Counted from the first letter of the stretch, positions 24,938 through 34,131 are shown. The stretch is 64,000 bases of DNA from Aliidiomarina minuta (GCF_003987145.1 NZ_PIPL01000002.1:62001-126000), one strand, 5' to 3'. Numbers and translations: made by a program. The notes: a model not told the origin generated them from the sequence alone.

Positions 24938-26756
24938 GAATCCAGTCACGGTCATTGCCGTTATTTTTATTTCCATTGTTGTGGGTATTACCGCACTGGG
25001 CGTGTCTTTTCAGACTCCGCACGATGACAGTCACGACCACGATCATAACCAGGAGACAGTTGTTAGTCAGTCTGCTGAAGAAGGGGAGCAGCAATATACC
25101 TGCTCGATGCACCCAAGTTTCCGTTCCACCGACCCGAATGACCGTTGCCCTATCTGTGGTATGGAACTTGTACCTGTAGCCAGTAGCGCAGCCCGTGAAG
25201 ATGACCTGGAGCGGATTGAATTTACCGGCCGCAGTCTGGCGCTGCTTGATTTGCAAACTCATGTGGTACAGCGAGGCCCGGCGACAAGGCAACTGCGTTT
25301 AATAGGTTCACTTGATTTTGACGAGCGTTCGCTCACGGCAATCAGTGCCTGGACGGGGGGGCGCATTGAGCATCTGCATGTGAACTATACCGGTGCTTAT
25401 GTTGAAGCTGGAGACCCACTGGTTGAGCTGTATAGCCCTGAGCTGTATGTGGCGCAGCAGGAGTTAATTCAGGCTTATGCGCAGACACAGCGCGAAGCGC
25501 CGGCGTTTTTAGCGGATTCAAATCAAACCACGTTGCGTGCAGCGCGGGAACGCTTGCGTTTACTGGGTCTTTCCGGGAGCCAAATTGAAGCCATTATTGA
25601 AAGTGGCGAAGCCAGCGATCGGGTCACTATTCATGCGCCGTCTGAAGGCCTGGTGGTAAACCGTAATGTGGCGCAGGGCGATTATGTGAATACTGGCGAT
25701 ACGGTGCTGGAGCTGGCTGACCAGGACAGATTGTGGGCGGTGTTCGAGCTGTTTGAACGTGATCTGCAATATATTGAAGTAGGACAGGAGCTTGAGTTTA
25801 AGCTGCAGTCTTCGAATGAACAGATGCAAGGCGTTGTGGAATCCTTAGGCCCACGTATCGATGCAGAGCGTCGTACACGGGAAGTTCGGGTGGCTGTTAA
25901 CGCTGGCGAACATTCGCTTACTCCTGGTTCATTTGTTCGCGCGACTGTCGATATTGACGTCGATGACGTAATGACGATTCCTGCATCGGCTCCTTTATTG
26001 ACCGGCGATCGTGCCGTTGTTTATGTGCGGGTGGCCGCAGACAGTGGCGAATTTGAAGCGCGTAATCTAGATATCGGCCGTCGACTGGGGGATAGCTATG
26101 AAGTGCTGAGTGGCCTGGAAGAAGGTGATCTTGTCGTAAGTCGTGGTGCATTTCGTATCGACAGCGAACTGCAACTGCGCGGGCGGCCGAGCATGATGGC
26201 ACCTCAGGGTGGCGGTGCAGTTGGCCATGATCACGGGAATGGTCAAGGAAACGGAGCGATGGCAGAAGAGGAAGCTACGCACGCTGAACATGAAGAACTT
26301 ACGGTGCCAGCGGGCGAGAGTCTGCAGTTAAATGACCTTCCGCAACATTACTTTGCAATGTGGGACGCGTTGCAGAGCGATGACCTTGATGCCTGGCAGG
26401 AAGCCGCAGAGCAGTTTTATGAAGCTGCGGATGGGATTAGCTGGCCACACAACATGCATGACGTACATGACGAGTTAAGCGCCGGCGCCGGTCATGCTCA
26501 CCATGTGGGCAGTCTCGACCAGGCTCGTGAGTTGTTTCATGTGCACTCGCAAGGAATGATTGCGCTCGCACGAGCTGATTACCTGGAAGTGGATGCCTAT
26601 CTGATGTTCTGTCCCATGGCCTTTGATAATCAGGGTGCTTATTGGCTACAACCGGATAACCGCCTGCTGAACCCTTATTTTGGGGGCAGTATGCTGCGTT
26701 GCGGTGACCGCGTTGAAACCTTTGAAGCGAATCAAAACAGCCACGGAGGTCACTAA
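24927..26756 (+). CDS. CusB-like periplasmic adaptor with heavy-metal-binding and DUF3347 domains
   Basis: A 609-residue membrane-fusion protein. After an N-terminal anchor and a His-rich stretch (HDDSHDHDHN) comes a heavy-metal-binding segment, YTCSMHPSFRSTDPNDRCPI plus CGMELVPV. Then follow barrel-sandwich and hairpin domains (LTAISAWTGGRIEHLHVNYT), and a C-terminal DUF3347-like domain ending near CPMAF and NPYFGGSMLRCG. It hands periplasmic Cu(I)/Ag(I) to the RND transporter. The extra N- and C-terminal metal domains make it longer than E. coli CusB, which has 407 residues. Confidence 0.9.
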   Translation: MKTKNPVTVIAVIFISIVVGITALGVSFQTPHDDSHDHDHNQETVVSQSAEEGEQQYTCSMHPSFRSTDPNDRCPICGMELVPVASSAAREDDLERIEFTGRSLALLDLQTHVVQRGPATRQLRLIGSLDFDERSLTAISAWTGGRIEHLHVNYTGAYVEAGDPLVELYSPELYVAQQELIQAYAQTQREAPAFLADSNQTTLRAARERLRLLGLSGSQIEAIIESGEASDRVTIHAPSEGLVVNRNVAQGDYVNTGDTVLELADQDRLWAVFELFERDLQYIEVGQELEFKLQSSNEQMQGVVESLGPRIDAERRTREVRVAVNAGEHSLTPGSFVRATVDIDVDDVMTIPASAPLLTGDRAVVYVRVAADSGEFEARNLDIGRRLGDSYEVLSGLEEGDLVVSRGAFRIDSELQLRGRPSMMAPQGGGAVGHDHGNGQGNGAMAEEEATHAEHEELTVPAGESLQLNDLPQHYFAMWDALQSDDLDAWQEAAEQFYEAADGISWPHNMHDVHDELSAGAGHAHHVGSLDQARELFHVHSQGMIALARADYLEVDAYLMFCPMAFDNQGAYWLQPDNRLLNPYFGGSMLRCGDRVETFEANQNSHGGH

Positions 26757-26758
26757 TT

Positions 26759-29700
26759 ATGACGAACTGGCTGTTACAGAATAAGCTTGTAGTTGGCTTA
26801 CTGGCAGTGATTGTGGTGGTCACCGGCATATTGGTGGCGCCCTTTAACTGGGACACCGGCATGCCGCGGTCACCGGTCGCGGTAGATGCGATTCCGAATA
26901 TCGGAGAAAACCAGCAGATCGTATATACCGAGTGGCCAGGTCGTTCGCCCCAGGATGTGGATGATCAAATCAGTTACCCCTTGTCGGTACAAATGATGGG
27001 GGTGCCGGGCGTCAAAGACGTGCGCACGCTGTCGATGTTTGGTTTTTCCAGCATTGCGGTCATTTTTAATGACGATGTGGAATTTTACTGGTCGCGTTCA
27101 CGATTGCTGGAAAAACTCAGCAGCTTGCCACCTGGTACTTTACCTGAGGGTGTGCAACCGGCGTTAGGTCCGGATGCCACGGGGCTTGGTCAGGTTTATT
27201 TATATACGCTGGAAGGCAGAGATCCTCAGGGTAACCCTATTGGTGGCTGGGATCTGGATGAATTACGTTCGGTGCAGGATTGGTATCTGCGTTATGCGCT
27301 GCTGGCGGCGGAAGGCATCTCTGAGGTCGCTTCAGTAGGTGGTTTCGTTCGCGAGTATCAAATCGATGTCGACCCGGATGCGCTGCGCTATTATGACGTG
27401 ACCCTTGAACAGGTAATGACCGCAGTTCAGCAATCGAACCTCGATGTGGGCGCGCGCACCACCGAAATCAACAAGGTGGAATATATTGTTCGCGGTGTTG
27501 GTTTTATCAAGTCACTGGAAGATATCGAAAGCGCCGTAGTGCGTTTAGCTGGTGATAATTCGCCGATACTGGTTTCTGATGTGGCGACTGTTGGTTTTGG
27601 TCCTGCTGAGCGTCGCGGCGCTTTGGACGTTGCCGGTGCTGAAGCTGTCGGCGGGGTAGTTACGGTACGTGAAGGTTTCAACCCTCTTGAAGCTATTGAA
27701 AATACCAAAGCACGTATCGCGGAAATAGCTGACAGCATGCCGGCGCGTGCCGTGATTGACTGGGACGAAGTTAGTCCTCAGCAAGTGCAGGAGTTTGCAG
27801 CCAGTCAGCAATTGCCGAGTTACCAAACTGGCACCCTCAACTTTGATGATCATAATCAGCGCGCCTGGGCTGAATGGTTGCAGGCGCACCCCCAGAACAG
27901 TTGGCCGGAATGGCTGAATCTGAGTCAAATCAACGTGGTGCCCTTTTATGACCGCTCTACCTTGATTATGGAAACGCTGGGCACTTTGAACGACGCGCTG
28001 GCCCAGCAATTATTGGTGACCACTGCTGTGGTCATGATTCTGCTCTTACACCTGCGTTCAGCCATTACGGTCGCGACTATGCTGCCGCTGGCGGTATTAA
28101 TGTCCTTTATTGGCATGCGGGTGCTTGGAGTGGAAGCGAATATTGTGGCGTTGGCGGGTATCGCCATTGCGATAGGTACCATTGTCGATATGGGGATTAT
28201 TGTCACTGACAATATCTTAAGGCTACGAAAACAGTTCCCGGATAGCGAAATCGGCAAAATTATTCAGCGCGGTACCAAAGAGGTAGGTCCTGCGGTCATG
28301 ACCGCCATAGCGACCACAGTGATTAGTTTCCTGCCGGTGTTCACTATGACCGGAGCCGAAGGCAAATTATTTACGCCACTGGCATATACGAAGACCCTTG
28401 TGTTACTTGCCGCTGTGGTGCTGGCGCTGGTCGTGGTGCCGGTCATGTTACGTATTTTACTCAGCGATCGCTTTAAAAGAATAGATGCCTGGCTGGAAGC
28501 CCGGCGCAAGGCCTACCGTATTCTGTATGCCGTACTTACCTTTATAGTGCTTATTGTGCTGGCGAACCTATGGGAACCTCTAGGTCCGGCAGCCGGAACC
28601 ATACGCAACGTGCTCTTTGTAATGATTCTGTTCACCGTTGTGGTGGGTAGTTTCGCTGTCATTATTCGTTTTTACGAACCGATGCTGCGCTGGTGCCTGC
28701 GTTTTAAAGCAGCATTTCTGGCGCTGCCAGTGCTGGTAATCATTGGAGGACTCGCCATTGTTCCCGGCTTAGGCCGTGAATTCATGCCCTCCCTTGACGA
28801 AGGCTCTTTCTTGTTAATGCCGACTACCATGCCGCACGCTTCAATTGGTGAAGCACTGGATGTATTGAGTCAGCAGGATAAATCCATCGCCGCCATTCCG
28901 GAAGTGGAATCTGTGGTGGGTAAAATCGGACGCGCAGAAACGGCCCTGGACCCTGCTCCTGTATCGATGATTGAAACCATCATCAACTATAAAAGCGAGT
29001 TCAAAACTGACGAAAATGGTCGCAGAATGCATTTCAGAACCGATTCTGACGGCAACTTTGCGCGCGATAGCGATGGAGAGTTAATCGCCGATCGTCGTGG
29101 ACGCCCGTATCGCCAGTGGCGCGATCATATACAAAGCCCGGCCGATATCTGGAACGAAATTACAGCCGCCGCGGAAGTGCCCGGAGTGACCTCAGCACCA
29201 CGTCTACAACCTATTGAAACCCGGCAGTTGATGTTGCAAACCGGTATGCGAGCGTCGATGGGTGTGAAAGTACAGGCACCGGACTTAGAAACTCTGGAGC
29301 AGGCAGCCCTTGATATTGAAGGGGTGCTGCGCGACTCAGAAGGAGTTAATGCTGCTTCGGTTAGTGCTGAGCGTGTGGTCGGCAAACCTTATCTGGAGAT
29401 TAATCTGCGGCGCGACCAGTTAGCGCGTTATGGTCTTAGTGTTGAAAAAGTGCAGAACACAATAGCTGCAGCGCTGGGTGGTGTGGAAGTGACTCGAAGT
29501 ATTGAAGGTCGTGAGCGTTATCCGATTCGGGTGCGCTACCAGCGTGAGCGCCGTGACGATATCGAGTCCATGTATGAGACTCTGATTAGCGCGGCTAATG
29601 GTGCCCAGATACCGCTTTCTGAGGTAGCTGAAATTACTTACACGCGTGGTCCGCAGATGATCCGTTCGGAAAATACCTTCCTCACCGCTTATGTCACCTT

Positions 29701-30466
29701 TGGCTCCACCGGCGGGTATGCCGAAGTGGAAGCGGTAGAGGCTGCAAGCGATCACCTGAAACGGGCCCAGGAGCGTGGTGAGTTAAGTCTGCCCTCGGGG
29801 GTGAGTTACAGCTTCGCCGGTAGTTACCAGCAGCAGCAAAGCGCCATGCAGACCTTGCAGCTGGTGATACCGCTGTCACTGATACTGATCTTCATACTGC
29901 TGTATTTGCAGTTTAAAGAAGTTAGCACTGCGCTGATGGTGTTTAGTGGCATCGCTGTGGCCTGGGGCGGCGGTTTTATCATGCTGTACTTATACGGCCA
30001 GTCCTGGTTTGCCAACTTTAGCATTCCCCTGGTTACCCAGGGAGTCACGCTGCGTGAAATCTTCCAGTTCGAGGTGACTAATTTAAGTGTTGCGGTGTGG
30101 GTAGGTTTCCTGGCGCTGTTCGGCATCGCCGTTGACGACGGTGTCGTCATGGCTACTTATCTGAAGCAGCGATTCAGTGAAGGTGTCAGCGATACCGTAG
30201 CCAGTGTGCGTGAACGTACTGTAGAGGCCGGTCTGCAGCGTGTACGTCCTTGTCTGATGACCAGTGCGACGACCATCTTAGCCCTCTTTCCTGTCCTTAC
30301 AGCGACCGGGCGGGGTGCTGACCTAATGATTCCAATGGCAATACCTACGGTGGGCGGTTTGACCTTCGTGGTGTTGTCGATGTTTGTAGTGCCAGTGCTG
30401 TATAGCTGGCGTGAAGAGTTGAAACTTAAATTTAATAGTAAAGGAGCTTTAAATGTCGACATTTAG
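26759..30466 (+). CDS. CusA-like heavy-metal RND efflux transporter
   Basis: A 1235-residue inner-membrane proton antiporter of the HME-RND family. The charged membrane segment GIAIAIGTIVDMGIIVTDN carries the conserved Asp, and GREFMPSLDEGSFLLMP, METRQLMLQTGMR-like and GIAVDDGVVMATYL segments are typical. It is about 190 residues longer than E. coli CusA. Visible extra segments are at about 337-392 (before VVPFYDRSTLI), about 590-625 and about 750-795 (acidic DSDGNFARDSDGE). It is 2 bp from the cusB-like stop and overlaps the cusF-like gene. Confidence 0.93.
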   Translation: MTNWLLQNKLVVGLLAVIVVVTGILVAPFNWDTGMPRSPVAVDAIPNIGENQQIVYTEWPGRSPQDVDDQISYPLSVQMMGVPGVKDVRTLSMFGFSSIAVIFNDDVEFYWSRSRLLEKLSSLPPGTLPEGVQPALGPDATGLGQVYLYTLEGRDPQGNPIGGWDLDELRSVQDWYLRYALLAAEGISEVASVGGFVREYQIDVDPDALRYYDVTLEQVMTAVQQSNLDVGARTTEINKVEYIVRGVGFIKSLEDIESAVVRLAGDNSPILVSDVATVGFGPAERRGALDVAGAEAVGGVVTVREGFNPLEAIENTKARIAEIADSMPARAVIDWDEVSPQQVQEFAASQQLPSYQTGTLNFDDHNQRAWAEWLQAHPQNSWPEWLNLSQINVVPFYDRSTLIMETLGTLNDALAQQLLVTTAVVMILLLHLRSAITVATMLPLAVLMSFIGMRVLGVEANIVALAGIAIAIGTIVDMGIIVTDNILRLRKQFPDSEIGKIIQRGTKEVGPAVMTAIATTVISFLPVFTMTGAEGKLFTPLAYTKTLVLLAAVVLALVVVPVMLRILLSDRFKRIDAWLEARRKAYRILYAVLTFIVLIVLANLWEPLGPAAGTIRNVLFVMILFTVVVGSFAVIIRFYEPMLRWCLRFKAAFLALPVLVIIGGLAIVPGLGREFMPSLDEGSFLLMPTTMPHASIGEALDVLSQQDKSIAAIPEVESVVGKIGRAETALDPAPVSMIETIINYKSEFKTDENGRRMHFRTDSDGNFARDSDGELIADRRGRPYRQWRDHIQSPADIWNEITAAAEVPGVTSAPRLQPIETRQLMLQTGMRASMGVKVQAPDLETLEQAALDIEGVLRDSEGVNAASVSAERVVGKPYLEINLRRDQLARYGLSVEKVQNTIAAALGGVEVTRSIEGRERYPIRVRYQRERRDDIESMYETLISAANGAQIPLSEVAEITYTRGPQMIRSENTFLTAYVTFGSTGGYAEVEAVEAASDHLKRAQERGELSLPSGVSYSFAGSYQQQQSAMQTLQLVIPLSLILIFILLYLQFKEVSTALMVFSGIAVAWGGGFIMLYLYGQSWFANFSIPLVTQGVTLREIFQFEVTNLSVAVWVGFLALFGIAVDDGVVMATYLKQRFSEGVSDTVASVRERTVEAGLQRVRPCLMTSATTILALFPVLTATGRGADLMIPMAIPTVGGLTFVVLSMFVVPVLYSWREELKLKFNSKGALNVDI

Positions 30467-30818
30467 TCAGGTAATCACTGCTGTGGCAGTAACCTTTTTC
30501 GTGAATGGCGCTGTCCTGGCACATCAGGAGCATTCGCACCATCAACACGGCCATGCCCACTCGGAAAAACATGCGGAGGCAGAGTTTGTGCGTGCCGAAG
30601 TGGTAGAAGTGGATTTAGAGCACAAAGAAGTGGTTCTGAAGCACGAGGCTATTGAACACCTCAATATGCCAGCGATGACCATGGCGTTCAGCGCCGCTGA
30701 TGATGTGGAAATTTCCGCCTTGAGTGCAGGGGATGAGATCAAGGTCAAGGTCGAACGGCAGGATCGGGATTTCGTCATTATTGAGATGAAGGCCGAAATA
30801 GATCATCATGCTCACTAA
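30453..30818 (+). CDS. CusF-like periplasmic copper chaperone
   Basis: A 121-residue exported protein with a His-rich N-terminus (HQEHSHHQHGHAHSEKH) and a CusF-type OB fold. The metal site region IEHLNMPAMTMAF has the two methionines and the upstream His pattern of CusF. An AAAGGAG site precedes the ATG, and the start overlaps the transporter gene by 14 bp. It should bind Cu(I)/Ag(I) and deliver it to the CusB-like adaptor. Confidence 0.88.
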   Translation: MSTFSQVITAVAVTFFVNGAVLAHQEHSHHQHGHAHSEKHAEAEFVRAEVVEVDLEHKEVVLKHEAIEHLNMPAMTMAFSAADDVEISALSAGDEIKVKVERQDRDFVIIEMKAEIDHHAH

Positions 30819-30858
30819 TAATAATTCCAATGACTTTAACCCTTATCTCTAAGTGACT

Positions 30859-31575
30859 ATGCAATATCAATCCTCTGCGTTTCGCACCTGGCATCGCTGG
30901 TTAGGCATTATTGTCGGCGTGCAGATGGTTATCTGGGCGATTTCGGGCGCTTACATGGTCATTGTTCAGTTACCTTTTATACATGGGGTGCATCTGACCG
31001 AGGAAGCCGATGGTGAGATTCGTGATTCGTCACTGGTGACTCGGTTGCCCGCCGTACTCGATAACTATCCGGACGCTGAACAGATTCATCTGGTAAACCG
31101 CTTGGTACAGGGCGAAGGCCAGGATCTGGCTCAATTACAACTGGACACAGAAAAGTTTTTGGTCGATCTGAATACTCTGGAGCCGGTTGAGCTCTCCGAA
31201 GCGGATGTTCGCGACCTGGCTGCTGCTTATTATGCCAAGGGCGAACCGCATATCAGCGGCGTTGAATACCTTGAAGACGAATCGCCGGGTGAGCTAAATG
31301 AGCGTTTTTTACCAATCTGGCGAGTCAATTTTGATGATTTTGGCAACACTAGTTTATACCTGCATCCGCAAACCGGAGAGATGACTGTGCGCCGTCATGA
31401 TTTCTGGCGTGGCTTCGACATTATGTGGATGCTGCATATTATGGATTACAAAGACCGTGTAGACATCACCACCTGGTGGCTGCGCGCCTTCATCTTTGCC
31501 ACTTTTGCTTTTCTGTTTACCGGCACAGTGTTATTACTGCAAACCTTGTGGGTGTCGCGGAGGAAACCAGCGTGA
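30859..31575 (+). CDS. PepSY-domain membrane protein
   Basis: A 238-residue protein from the ATG at 30859; a GTG at 30853 is also possible. It has an N-terminal membrane helix (WHRWLGIIVGVQMVIWAISGAYM), a periplasmic PepSY-like part, and C-terminal helices (HIMDYKDRVDITTWWLRAFI and FLFTGTVLLLQTLW). PepSY_TM proteins occur in iron-regulated or flavin/ferric-reductase-type membrane complexes. Its stop overlaps the next gene's GTG (GTGA), so the two are coupled and may form a heteromer. The function in metal handling is inferred from its operon. Confidence 0.75.
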   Translation: MQYQSSAFRTWHRWLGIIVGVQMVIWAISGAYMVIVQLPFIHGVHLTEEADGEIRDSSLVTRLPAVLDNYPDAEQIHLVNRLVQGEGQDLAQLQLDTEKFLVDLNTLEPVELSEADVRDLAAAYYAKGEPHISGVEYLEDESPGELNERFLPIWRVNFDDFGNTSLYLHPQTGEMTVRRHDFWRGFDIMWMLHIMDYKDRVDITTWWLRAFIFATFAFLFTGTVLLLQTLWVSRRKPA

Positions 31576-33353
31576 AGTTCCTACAATGGTTACATCGCTG
31601 GACTGGACTAATTTTGTTAATTCAGCTCATGCTGTGGACCGTCAGTGGTTTGTATTTTGCACTGGTCGATCACCATGGCATGGGAGGGCAGCAGTATTTT
31701 AGTCAAGAGCAACCTGAGCCACTGAGCCGGGCGCAATTAGCGAAATTGTCATCGGACTGGTGGGACGATCTGAATGGTGTGACTCAAGTACTTACATACA
31801 GAGCCCTGGGTCTGCCGCGAGTAGAAGTTCATCATCAGGATGGCATTCGTTATCTGGATGGGCGTGATGGAAGTCGGTGGCAAACCAACGAAGATTTCGC
31901 GCAGCAAATTGCGCAGGCAAGTTATTCTGGGCCCGGCAGCCTGGCCCGGGTTACGCCGATTGAGCGTACCCGTGAGCTGCGCGACTGGAGAGGGCAGGGT
32001 TTTCGGATCGATTTTGATGATGATCTGAACACTCGGGTATATGTTGACCGAACATCAGGCACTGTTATCGACCACAGAAACACTCCTTGGGTGGTTGCTG
32101 ACTGGATGTTCAGACTTCATTTTATAGATTATACCGGTGGTCGGAATTTTAATAACCTGGTGGCTATTGTCGTCGCTGTGATGACCCTTTGGTTTGCGCT
32201 TTCGGGCTTTATATTGCTGGTCAAGTTGCTGAATAGCGGCGAAATGCGCTTCACGCTGCGCAAAGCATCGTTGTCGGCGAGTGTTGGAGGTCAGGCGTTT
32301 AAATTCACCGACAAGGCTCACAAAACCGTGCTGCAGGTTCTGCAACATAACGATATCACTGTCGAAAGTGGCTGTGGTGGCGGTGGCACCTGTGGTTTCT
32401 GTGTCGTAAAAGCGTCGCCTGACACACCGATAACGGTAAGCGACCGTTCACAGCTGTCGCAAACTCAACTTAACGAAGGCTACCGTCTTTCCTGCCAGCA
32501 CAGTATTGAAACCTTGCATCAGGTTGAAGTGCCGGAAACGGATGCGCGCAAATATTCACTGCGCCTGAAAGAATCCCGCTTTATAACGCCTATGCTTAGA
32601 GAGCTTCGCTTTGAAGTTGATGAAGAACAGGTTGAATACGCGGCCGGGCAATACATGCAGTTCTTGATTCCGGCGGGTGCGGGACAAAGCCGGCCTGTCG
32701 ATATTCCGGAGGATTTTGTATCTGAATGGCATGCAATCGCGGCAACCAACTTCAGACATGACGCAGTGCGACGCAGCTACTCTATGGCAACCGCTGCCGG
32801 TGGTACTGAGCTGGTTTTTACTGTGCGGTATCAACCACAGAGTTCAGGTGCGCCTGCCCCGGGCGTCGGTTCTTCGTATTTGTGCAATTTAAAGCCGGGT
32901 GAAACTATTGTTGCCGAGGGTCCTTATGGAGATTTCCAGAGACTTGAAGGGGCTGAACGTAAGCTTTGCTTCATAGGCGGTGGCGCGGGTATGGCACCGT
33001 TACGAGCATTAATTCAGGAAGAGCTTGAAAGCCACTCACCACGGCCAATTCAGTTCTTCTACGGTGCCCGTAATCGCGGCGAATTGCTCTATATGGATGA
33101 GTTTGTTGAGCTCGACAATGCCAATAAACTGCGCTTTATACCGGTGCTGTCTTCGCCCCGCGAAGCCTGTAAGTGGAGTCACGCACAGGGTTTCGTGCAT
33201 GAAACTGCTAAAGCATGGCTGGAACAGCGGGACATCAGTGAATATGACTTTTATATTTGTGGTCCGCCCCGCATGCTTGCAGCGACCTTAACCATGCTCA
33301 ACGAGCTAGGGGTAGATTCATCTCGTGTTCGTTATGATGATTTCGGTAACTAG
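31572..33353 (+). CDS. PepSY membrane protein fused to 2Fe-2S ferredoxin and flavin/NAD(P)H reductase domains
   Basis: A 593-residue protein. Residues 1-220 resemble a PepSY_TM protein (LHRWTGLILLIQLMLWTVSG and helices at 195-220). Residues 230-320 form a plant-type ferredoxin with Cys268, Cys274, Cys277 and Cys308. Residues 325-593 form an FNR module with the flavin motif RSYS (401-404) and the NAD motifs CFIGGGAGMAPLR and YICGPPRM. The C-terminal two-thirds resemble NqrF. The GTG start is set by overlap with the previous stop. It likely moves electrons from cytosolic NAD(P)H across the membrane, perhaps to reduce periplasmic Cu(II) or Fe(III); that role is inference. Confidence 0.82.
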   Translation: MKFLQWLHRWTGLILLIQLMLWTVSGLYFALVDHHGMGGQQYFSQEQPEPLSRAQLAKLSSDWWDDLNGVTQVLTYRALGLPRVEVHHQDGIRYLDGRDGSRWQTNEDFAQQIAQASYSGPGSLARVTPIERTRELRDWRGQGFRIDFDDDLNTRVYVDRTSGTVIDHRNTPWVVADWMFRLHFIDYTGGRNFNNLVAIVVAVMTLWFALSGFILLVKLLNSGEMRFTLRKASLSASVGGQAFKFTDKAHKTVLQVLQHNDITVESGCGGGGTCGFCVVKASPDTPITVSDRSQLSQTQLNEGYRLSCQHSIETLHQVEVPETDARKYSLRLKESRFITPMLRELRFEVDEEQVEYAAGQYMQFLIPAGAGQSRPVDIPEDFVSEWHAIAATNFRHDAVRRSYSMATAAGGTELVFTVRYQPQSSGAPAPGVGSSYLCNLKPGETIVAEGPYGDFQRLEGAERKLCFIGGGAGMAPLRALIQEELESHSPRPIQFFYGARNRGELLYMDEFVELDNANKLRFIPVLSSPREACKWSHAQGFVHETAKAWLEQRDISEYDFYICGPPRMLAATLTMLNELGVDSSRVRYDDFGN

Positions 33354-33375
33354 TTGGTAATTTCTCTGCGGTTTT

Positions 33376-33395
33376 GTCAGTCATTACTGGCTGAC
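33376..33395 (+). terminator. Hairpin after the reductase gene
   Basis: GTCAGTCA and TGGCTGAC form an 8-bp stem (one G-T pair) with a TTAC loop, 23 bp after the stop codon. It has no strong T tract. The sequence also resembles the FVSHYWL-coding start of the AraC gene at 39.3 kb, so a terminator role is uncertain. Confidence 0.35.
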
Positions 33396-33396
33396 T

Positions 33397-33942
33397 GGTA
33401 ACAGGGTTACCCAGATACTGTCTATCGTTGCTGGTATACAGGGTCTTACGCTTTTTACGCTGGCTATTACCTATAGTATGCAGGTGCTGACAGCAGTTAC
33501 CGAAAAGCGCCGTTTGGCGTTACTGATCAACGCCCTGCTAGCGATGAAAGGTAAGCATCAGCTGGATGGAGCTGAATCTATTCAATATATTGTAAGCAAA
33601 CTGAACACCTTAGATGGCGATATCGCAGGAATATCACAAAAATACTCGGCTTTCCCCATCATCCACTTTTTCCACGACCGTTCACGCAATGATTCTTTAC
33701 CCCTGAATGCTTATAAGCTAAATCACTGTTTAAACGAGGTTATTCAATCTCCAACAGTATCAAGTGATGCAGTAACTCAGATTAAACAAACACAACTATT
33801 GCTTAAGATGTTGGCTATCAAGTCGCTTCGGCACCAATTTGTGCAGAAGCACTTACTACAGGAGGCCAACAAGAAGGGTAGGAATTACCTCACAACTGAT
33901 AAATTATTATTTCTCTATCGGAACAGCACGGTTTACGATTGA
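33397..33942 (+). pseudogene. 5'-truncated ion-channel-like membrane protein remnant
   Basis: The open frame continues upstream of the first ATG (33478) back to 33361. It encodes a membrane helix (TQILSIVAGIQGLTLFTLAITY) followed by SMQVLTAVTEKRRLALLINAL. That arrangement matches the region after the selectivity filter in bacterial two-helix ion-channel proteins with a long helical C-terminus. The first helix and the pore loop are missing, so it cannot be a complete channel. The remaining C-terminal 140 residues read intact. Base use is slightly more AT-rich than its neighbours. Confidence 0.6.
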
Positions 33943-33975
33943 GAATGCTGGGCACGTGTCATTTAATTGACTCAC

Positions 33976-34131
33976 TTCCCCCTATCCATACCCCTAGCGC
34001 CATGGTTGGTAATGTTAGCTGGCTTGCTCTATTTCATGTCGTTGCGTCTGCAGCTGGTAAAGTCTGAATCAGTTGCTGAGTCAGAACGGGCGCTAATTGT
34101 AAAGCGAGATGGATCACCTCCAACGCCTTAG
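33976..34131 (+). pseudogene. 3' fragment of a paralogue of the zinc-ribbon membrane protein at 38.6 kb
   Basis: One frame reads FPLSIPLAPWLVMLAGLLYF then MSLRLQLVKSESVAESER, ending at TAG 34131. It aligns with the C-terminus of the protein encoded at 38582-39283 (FPLSVPLAPWLMLFVGLLYL, ISLRLQPVESVPADESEQ). Everything upstream, including the four cysteines, is absent. A shared GTCATTTAATTG occurs just before this fragment and also upstream of the intact gene, hinting at a deletion inside an old duplicate. Confidence 0.7.

Noticed and set aside
27545..28009. 154-codon open frame opposite the CusA-like gene
   Set aside because: It is an antisense shadow of a conserved transporter domain; several similar frames occur along the same gene.
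31425..31571. Longer reading of the reductase gene starting at 31425
   Set aside because: The extra 49 residues overlap the preceding PepSY gene in another frame and show no family similarity; the GTG at 31572 overlapping the preceding stop is better.
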